Shown: positions 6,701 to 10,506 of the stretch, in pieces
How positions within the stretch are numbered: the first letter of the stretch is position 1
Layout of the letters: every line of letters starts with the position of its first letter
NCBI GenBank assembly: GCA_030665485.1
Contig: DAOUZV010000032.1
Location: 1 to 10,506, forward strand
Length of the DNA stretch: 10,506 nt
Source: Chloroflexota bacterium
GTDB lineage: Bacteria > Chloroflexota > Dehalococcoidia > JABGRK01
Direction: 5' to 3'
Notes under the pieces: model-generated
Seen by the model: the letters and a program-made list of their open reading frames with translations, nothing else
What the model was told of the DNA's origin: nothing
Databases searched by the model: none
Program-made: the position numbers and the translations under genes

Positions 6701-7366
6701 CTAACTCCTTGCTCCAAATATGGCCCGCCCTATCCTGACCATTGTCGCGCCCTCTTCAATCGCCACCTCGTAATCGTCGGTCATGCCCATAGAAATATGC
6801 TTTAGACCCAAACTGTCGCCCAACTCTTTTAAGCGTTTGAAAACGGGGCGTACCTCTTGAGCATCATTAACCCAAGGAGCTATAGTCATCAAACCTTCAA
6901 CTTTGAGGTTCGGCAGTTCACTTATAGCCTTCAGTGCCTGTGGAAGTTCGGCTACGCTGAAACCTTCCTTGGTTTCTTCCTGCGCAACGTTTACCTGAAG
7001 TAGAACTTCGATCGCTTTATCAGCTTGACTGCTGATAACTTCCGCCAGCCTGATGGAATCAATGCTGTGAATTATATCGAACAGCTGAACTGCTGTTTTT
7101 ACCTTGTTGGTTTGCAGGTGTCCAATGAGGTGCCATGTAGGATTGATGTGCGACAGTTTGCCAATCTTCTCCTGCGCCTCCTGAATCCTGTTTTCGCCGA
7201 AATGAGTTGAGCCCGCTTCAAACGCAATTTCGACCGTGGAATAAGGCCGTGTTTTAGTCACAGCGATGATAGTAACCTCGTCCGGTGAGCGGTTGGCTCT
7301 TTCGCATGCTGTGGCCACGCGTCTTTTCACGGATTCAATGTTTTGAGCTATGTCTGAAGTTTGCAT
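6701..7366 (-). CDS. yggS: YggS/PROSC family pyridoxal phosphate homeostasis protein
   Basis: A 221-residue single-domain PLP-binding barrel of the YggS/PLPBP family, which buffers free pyridoxal phosphate in the cytoplasm and affects amino-acid and keto-acid balance; no catalytic activity is firmly known. The PLP lysine is K38 in IIAVTKTR. Other signatures are HFGENRIQEA (from about residue 55), WHLIGHLQTNK (78-88), the phosphate-binding segment SMGMTDDYEVAIEEG and a C-terminal VRIGRAIFGAR. The usual MGMSDD reads MGMTDD here, a conservative change. The ATG has no good ribosome site and lies 22 nt after the upstream radical SAM stop, so it is probably read from the operon transcript. Some genomes call this gene ylmE. 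Confidence 0.95.
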   Translation of the reverse strand: MQTSDIAQNIESVKRRVATACERANRSPDEVTIIAVTKTRPYSTVEIAFEAGSTHFGENRIQEAQEKIGKLSHINPTWHLIGHLQTNKVKTAVQLFDIIHSIDSIRLAEVISSQADKAIEVLLQVNVAQEETKEGFSVAELPQALKAISELPNLKVEGLMTIAPWVNDAQEVRPVFKRLKELGDSLGLKHISMGMTDDYEVAIEEGATMVRIGRAIFGARS

Positions 7367-7388
7367 ATTAACAATTCTCTATTTCCAA

Positions 7389-8999
7389 TTAGGATAATGC
7401 TGTGTTCAGTTCGCGGATTAACTGCTCTTTGGGTATGCTTGAGTCTATTTTGTCCCACGGCAATTCTTCGTCAGGCGCTATTTGTCTCAATGCGTATGCT
7501 TGTGAGCTTAAGCCGCATTCTGCCATAGCGCGGTTCCACTCGGCAATCGTGGTTTTGCTCATTTTCAAAAGTACTCCTGCCAATCTGGCGTCGCCACGCG
7601 CCAGTGTCGCCTGCACCAGGCTCCACTTGCCGCTATCGTATTTTAACTCAATGCGCCCGTTAAGCAAAGCCGATTTAATCAAAGATATTCGACTATCTAT
7701 TACATCCGGCGCTGTCATCGGCAGCCACTGGAATGGCGTTTGAGCTTTGGGTATAAATGTAGTAACGTTGACGGTCAGCTTTGTCCTGGGCCGTTTTTTA
7801 TCAATCATTTCTCTTGCGGTAAGCGCTAATTGCACAAGCTGCTCAATATCATCATCGGTTTCAGTAGGCAGCCCGATCATAAAGTACAGTTTGAGTTGCT
7901 TTATGCCATAGTCGGCCGCCAGTTCCACCGCCTTTAGGATGTCATTTTGGTTTATGCCCTTGTTTATCACTTTCCGCAATCTCTCGGACCCTGCCTCCGG
8001 CGCAAGCGTTACCGTTCTGGTAACACCACTGGCTATGGCTTTAAACACCGTTTCGGAAAGAGGTTTGATGCGCAATGAACTCAAAGATATATCGGCACCA
8101 AGGTTTTGCAACTCTCCAACGATTTCCTCAATCTGTGGGTGGTCTGAGATAGCAGCACCCACCAGCCCGAATCGTTTTCTGTAGTTAAGCCCTTCTTTGG
8201 CTGCTTCAATTATTCTTTCCTTTGAGCGCAACCTGAATGGCCGAAAGATGCAGCCTGCCAGGCAAAAGCGGCAGCCGCGATTGCATCCCCGCGATATCTC
8301 CATCAGATACAGTTCGCCAAACTCGGTGTTGGGCGTAAGCACGGTGGATACCGTTGGGAAAGCGTCTATATCCTGCGCCCACTGTCGCTTGACCGTCACC
8401 TGCGTACCAAAGTTGGGTGTATTTATGCCTGGGATTTTGGACAATGCCTCAAGCAAGTCTGATCGGTCGTCCGCCACATTTTTTATTAACACATCAACCA
8501 TGTTCGGAATAATAGCCTCGGCTTCACCAATGGCAATGCAGTCAAAGATAGGCGCAAGCGGCTCAGGATTTGCCGTTACCGGCGGTCCGCCTGCTATCAG
8601 CAGCGGGTAATTCTCGTCGCGGTCTTTGGCCAGCGGTGGTATGCCACATTCCTCAAGTATGCGCACTACGTTGAAGTAATCAATTTCGTAAGATATGGAA
8701 AAGGCAAGCGCCGCAAACTCGCTTAAGTCGTGCTGTGTTTCAAGGCTTAAGCATCGCATCACCTGCTTGGGATCGCGCTTTCTGCTGTGCTGCCAACTGG
8801 CAAATGCGCGCTCACATACTATACCTTCGTAGCTATTCAGCAGGCCATAGATGGTCTGGAATCCAAGGTTGGACATGCCTACGTAGTAGGAGTTGGGGTA
8901 GACCAGCGCAATGGGTATGCGCCCGCCCCAGTCCTTGATCACGGTGCCCTGCTCGTGCTCCAGAATTCGCAGTGCCTGTTTTACGTATTCCCAAACCAT
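7389..8999 (-). CDS. TIGR03960-like radical SAM protein with B12-binding-type N-terminal fold
   Basis: A 536-residue radical SAM protein. The 4Fe-4S cluster motif CNRGCRFC (C239, C243, C246) is followed by another cysteine, C250. Downstream come barrel motifs such as TLAPEAGSERLRKVINKG (331-348) and LYFMIGLPTETDDD (371-384). The N-terminal 200 residues resemble the cobalamin-binding Rossmann domain of B12 radical SAM enzymes (PLLIAGGPPVTANPEPLAP, GEAE), but the histidine of a DxHxxG cobalamin motif is not visible, so B12 binding is doubtful. The C-terminal ELPWDKIDSSIPKEQLIREL is typical of this family. Relatives in Firmicutes sit near ribosomal L21/L27 genes, fused to or beside a DUF2344 protein; here no partner is present. 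Reaction and substrate are unknown. First gene of the operon with yggS and proC; no ribosome site precedes its ATG. Confidence 0.85.
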   Translation of the reverse strand: MVWEYVKQALRILEHEQGTVIKDWGGRIPIALVYPNSYYVGMSNLGFQTIYGLLNSYEGIVCERAFASWQHSRKRDPKQVMRCLSLETQHDLSEFAALAFSISYEIDYFNVVRILEECGIPPLAKDRDENYPLLIAGGPPVTANPEPLAPIFDCIAIGEAEAIIPNMVDVLIKNVADDRSDLLEALSKIPGINTPNFGTQVTVKRQWAQDIDAFPTVSTVLTPNTEFGELYLMEISRGCNRGCRFCLAGCIFRPFRLRSKERIIEAAKEGLNYRKRFGLVGAAISDHPQIEEIVGELQNLGADISLSSLRIKPLSETVFKAIASGVTRTVTLAPEAGSERLRKVINKGINQNDILKAVELAADYGIKQLKLYFMIGLPTETDDDIEQLVQLALTAREMIDKKRPRTKLTVNVTTFIPKAQTPFQWLPMTAPDVIDSRISLIKSALLNGRIELKYDSGKWSLVQATLARGDARLAGVLLKMSKTTIAEWNRAMAECGLSSQAYALRQIAPDEELPWDKIDSSIPKEQLIRELNTALS

Positions 9000-9007
9000 C
9001 GGCTTAG

Positions 9008-9013
9008 ATTATA
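9008..9013 (-). promoter_or_regulatory. -10 box for the radical SAM-yggS-proC operon (leaderless arrangement)
   Basis: A perfect TATAAT on the minus strand ends 8 bases before the ATG (8999). Standard spacing puts the transcript start near 9001, leaving a leader of about 2 nt. No ribosome site lies before the ATG, which fits. The -35 region is poor: at 17-bp spacing the hexamer is TCGCCT (9036-9031), 3 of 6. Confidence 0.5.
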
Positions 9014-9014
9014 T

Positions 9015-9045
9015 AGCCTGCATGGCAAAAAGGCGAGTGCAGGCT
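9015..9045. repeat. 8-bp inverted repeat in the divergent region (candidate operator)
   Basis: AGCCTGCA (9015-9022) and TGCAGGCT (9038-9045) form a perfect inverted repeat around a 15-bp centre. It lies just upstream of the radical SAM -10 box, covering its -35 region, and 20 bp before the -10 box of the CoA-transferase promoter. No T-run follows on either strand, and the genes on each side point away from it, so it is more likely a protein-binding site than a terminator. Confidence 0.45.
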
Positions 9046-9064
9046 GCAAGCACTCTAGCTAACG

Positions 9065-9073
9065 TGGTATAGT
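9065..9073 (+). promoter_or_regulatory. Extended -10 promoter for the CoA-transferase gene
   Basis: TGG followed by TATAGT (9068-9073, 5 of 6) forms an extended -10 element. The -35 match is weak (CTGCAA at 9044-9049, 18-bp spacing, 3 of 6). Predicted start near 9080, with a leader of about 39 nt. The divergent intergenic region (9000-9118) contains no gene that I can see. Confidence 0.4.
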
Positions 9074-9108
9074 AATTGATGGTGTAAGCGTGATTTTTTA
9101 AAGTTTTT

Positions 9109-9113
9109 GGAGG
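9109..9113 (+). promoter_or_regulatory. Ribosome binding site that decides the CoA-transferase start
   Basis: GGAGG within TTTGGAGGAAGG, 5 nt before TTG at 9119-9121. The first in-frame ATG, at 9182, has no comparable site and would drop 21 residues of the conserved-looking N-terminus. Confidence 0.65.
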
Positions 9114-9118
9114 AAGGT

Positions 9119-10506
9119 TTGATCACACCTATACAGCAGAAGATAAGAGATAAAACGATAACGCCCCAGAAATGGGCCGAGATGGTAAAATCCGGAGACT
9201 GGATATGCCTAGGCGGTGCCGGGGCCGATGGCGTTGCCTGCCCCGATGCTCTGGTTGATAGAATCGGCGATGGGCCAGGTATGGTGAAGGATATCGAACT
9301 ATGGTCCTACGGACACTTCAACCCGATGCGCTTTCACGATGTTGATCCTGAGGAGAAGTATCACCTACATCACGAAGGTTTCTTCTTTTCATGGGCGCGC
9401 AAGCAGCGTGATGAATCCGACACCATAGACTATATCTCATGGGAATGGGCAATAGGGCTGTGGCAGTCTTATTACAGGTTCTTTCACAGGGAAAAGAACA
9501 AACGCAGGCTGGACTGGACGGTCATCTCCTGCAGCCCTCCTGAGGGTGGATATCTGAACTTTTCCTACAGCACTGGTGGCGCTATGGCTTGGGCTCAAAG
9601 TGCCAAGAAGCTGGTGCTTGAGGTCAGACAGGACTATCCCTGGGCTGAGGGCGGCGCCAACAACCTGATACATATAGACGACGTTGATTATATTGTCCAA
9701 GTTGATATGGATAAGTACCCATGGCCGCAGCACGAGGAGGCGGAGCCGGGCGAAGCCGAGTGCAAAATCGCAGAAAACATACTGGATATAATGCAGGATG
9801 GCGATTGTATTCAACTGGGCATTGGAGGTCTTCCCACAGCGGTTGCCCGCGCCATATCCCAGTGTGGTCTCAAGCATCTGGGTGTGCATACAGAGATGCT
9901 GCAGGAGGGACTGATAGCTCTTATCGAATCAGGCACGGTGGATAATTCACAAAAGGCTATTAATACAGGTCGAACCGTTTGGGGATTCGCACTGCCGCTT
10001 AATGCTAAAAGGTATTACGATTTCGTGCATCACAACAAGGAACTGGCTGTGTACGACGCTAATTACACCAACAACATCAAGCAGTTAAGCAAAATCGATA
10101 ATATGGTGGCCATAGATAACTTCCTAGCGGTGGATTTGCAGGGACGGCTGTCTGCCAGTTATTACGATGCGCGGCCTATATCGGGAACCGGCGGATTCTT
10201 CCAATTTCTGGCCTTCTGCGCGCTTTCAAAAGGTGGAAGGGCAATAGCTACTGCCACCTCAACCAATGAGGTTAAAGGTAGGTTGGTATCAAGGATAGTG
10301 CCAACCCTGCCCGGCGGCAGCAATGTTGATATGCCGGAACATCTAGTTTCTTATGTGGCCACAGAGTACGGTATGGTCAACCTGTGGGGACTCAGCGCGT
10401 ATGAACGGGCACATGCACTTATTTCAATTGCTCACCCCGATTTCAGAGATGACCTTGAGCGTGAGGCACAGCGTCTCAATCTAACGCCCAAGCATTTTCC
10501 GACGTC
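9119..10506 (+). CDS. Acetyl-CoA hydrolase/CoA-transferase family protein (3' end outside window)
   Basis: 462 residues are visible and the frame is open at the right edge. The C-terminal half is clearly the acetyl-CoA hydrolase/transferase family that includes 4-hydroxybutyrate and butyryl-CoA:acetate CoA-transferases: the glycine loop QLGIGGLP (232-239), HTEMLQEGL (257-265) with the likely catalytic glutamate E259, SGTGGFFQF (355-363) and VATEYGMVNLWGLSAYERA (413-431). HPDFRDDLEREA (439-450) usually lies close to the end, so little is missing. It would exchange CoA between acyl groups in the cytoplasm; the acyl substrate cannot be told. The N-terminal half is unusual: HFNPMRFHD and HHEGFFFSWARK (84-95) stand where relatives carry the FVGGNTR-type segment, and EVRQDYPWAEGG replaces the usual VNPxMP-type strand. 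Start chosen as TTG because of GGAGG five bases upstream. Confidence 0.85.
   Translation, partial: MITPIQQKIRDKTITPQKWAEMVKSGDWICLGGAGADGVACPDALVDRIGDGPGMVKDIELWSYGHFNPMRFHDVDPEEKYHLHHEGFFFSWARKQRDESDTIDYISWEWAIGLWQSYYRFFHREKNKRRLDWTVISCSPPEGGYLNFSYSTGGAMAWAQSAKKLVLEVRQDYPWAEGGANNLIHIDDVDYIVQVDMDKYPWPQHEEAEPGEAECKIAENILDIMQDGDCIQLGIGGLPTAVARAISQCGLKHLGVHTEMLQEGLIALIESGTVDNSQKAINTGRTVWGFALPLNAKRYYDFVHHNKELAVYDANYTNNIKQLSKIDNMVAIDNFLAVDLQGRLSASYYDARPISGTGGFFQFLAFCALSKGGRAIATATSTNEVKGRLVSRIVPTLPGGSNVDMPEHLVSYVATEYGMVNLWGLSAYERAHALISIAHPDFRDDLEREAQRLNLTPKHFPT

Noticed and set aside
9015..9045. Hairpin as an intrinsic terminator
   Set aside because: No T-run follows on either strand and both flanking genes are transcribed away from it.
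9437..9889. Long open frame on the minus strand inside the CoA-transferase
   Set aside because: It is antisense to a clearly conserved coding frame, has no recognisable domain and no ribosome site; a shadow frame.

Overview
This is a dense, housekeeping-type stretch of bacterial chromosome. About 96% is coding, there are nine genes (two cut by the window edges), and I see no rRNA, tRNA, CRISPR array, insertion sequence or phage gene. The mix is roughly balanced in G+C. It includes a type I-alpha glutamine synthetase, a short ammonia-dependent NAD synthetase, a CvpA-HNH pair and a TIGR03960-type radical SAM protein. This would fit a Chloroflexota (Dehalococcoidia-like) or a clostridial anaerobe. 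I lean to Chloroflexota at about even odds, because no single marker in the window decides it.

Layout. Positions 1-636 hold the C-terminal part of ClpC, the Hsp100 unfoldase that feeds ClpP. A strong promoter at 648-677, inside an 8-bp inverted repeat, precedes a CvpA-family membrane protein (749-1288) and an HNH nuclease (1294-1806), both on +. These meet tail to tail a minus-strand pair, glnA (3873 down to 2539) and nadE (2534 down to 1803). Both enzymes of that pair use ATP and ammonia to make an amide. A 110-bp divergent region follows, with one promoter for glnA (-) and one for mnmG (+). A 17-bp near-palindrome spans both -35 boxes and resembles the GlnR/TnrA consensus. The tRNA-modification gene mnmG (3993-5900, +) meets a minus-strand operon tail to tail: radical SAM protein, yggS (PLP homeostasis) and proC (proline synthesis). 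A second divergent region (9000-9118) carries an 8-bp inverted repeat and leads to a divergent CoA-transferase that runs off the right end.

How they work together. Nitrogen and amino-acid metabolism dominates: ammonia assimilation, NAD amidation, proline synthesis and PLP balance. Protein quality control, wobble-uridine modification and CoA-ester exchange fill the rest.

The least ordinary signals are regulatory. Two promoters (mnmG and the radical SAM operon) place the predicted transcript start at or within about 2 nt of the start codon, suggesting leaderless mRNAs. Both convergent gene pairs overlap by exactly 4 nt through their stop codons. Two shared divergent control regions carry palindromes. 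I found no convincing new multi-gene system; the best leads are the glnA/mnmG control region and the odd N-terminal half of the CoA-transferase.
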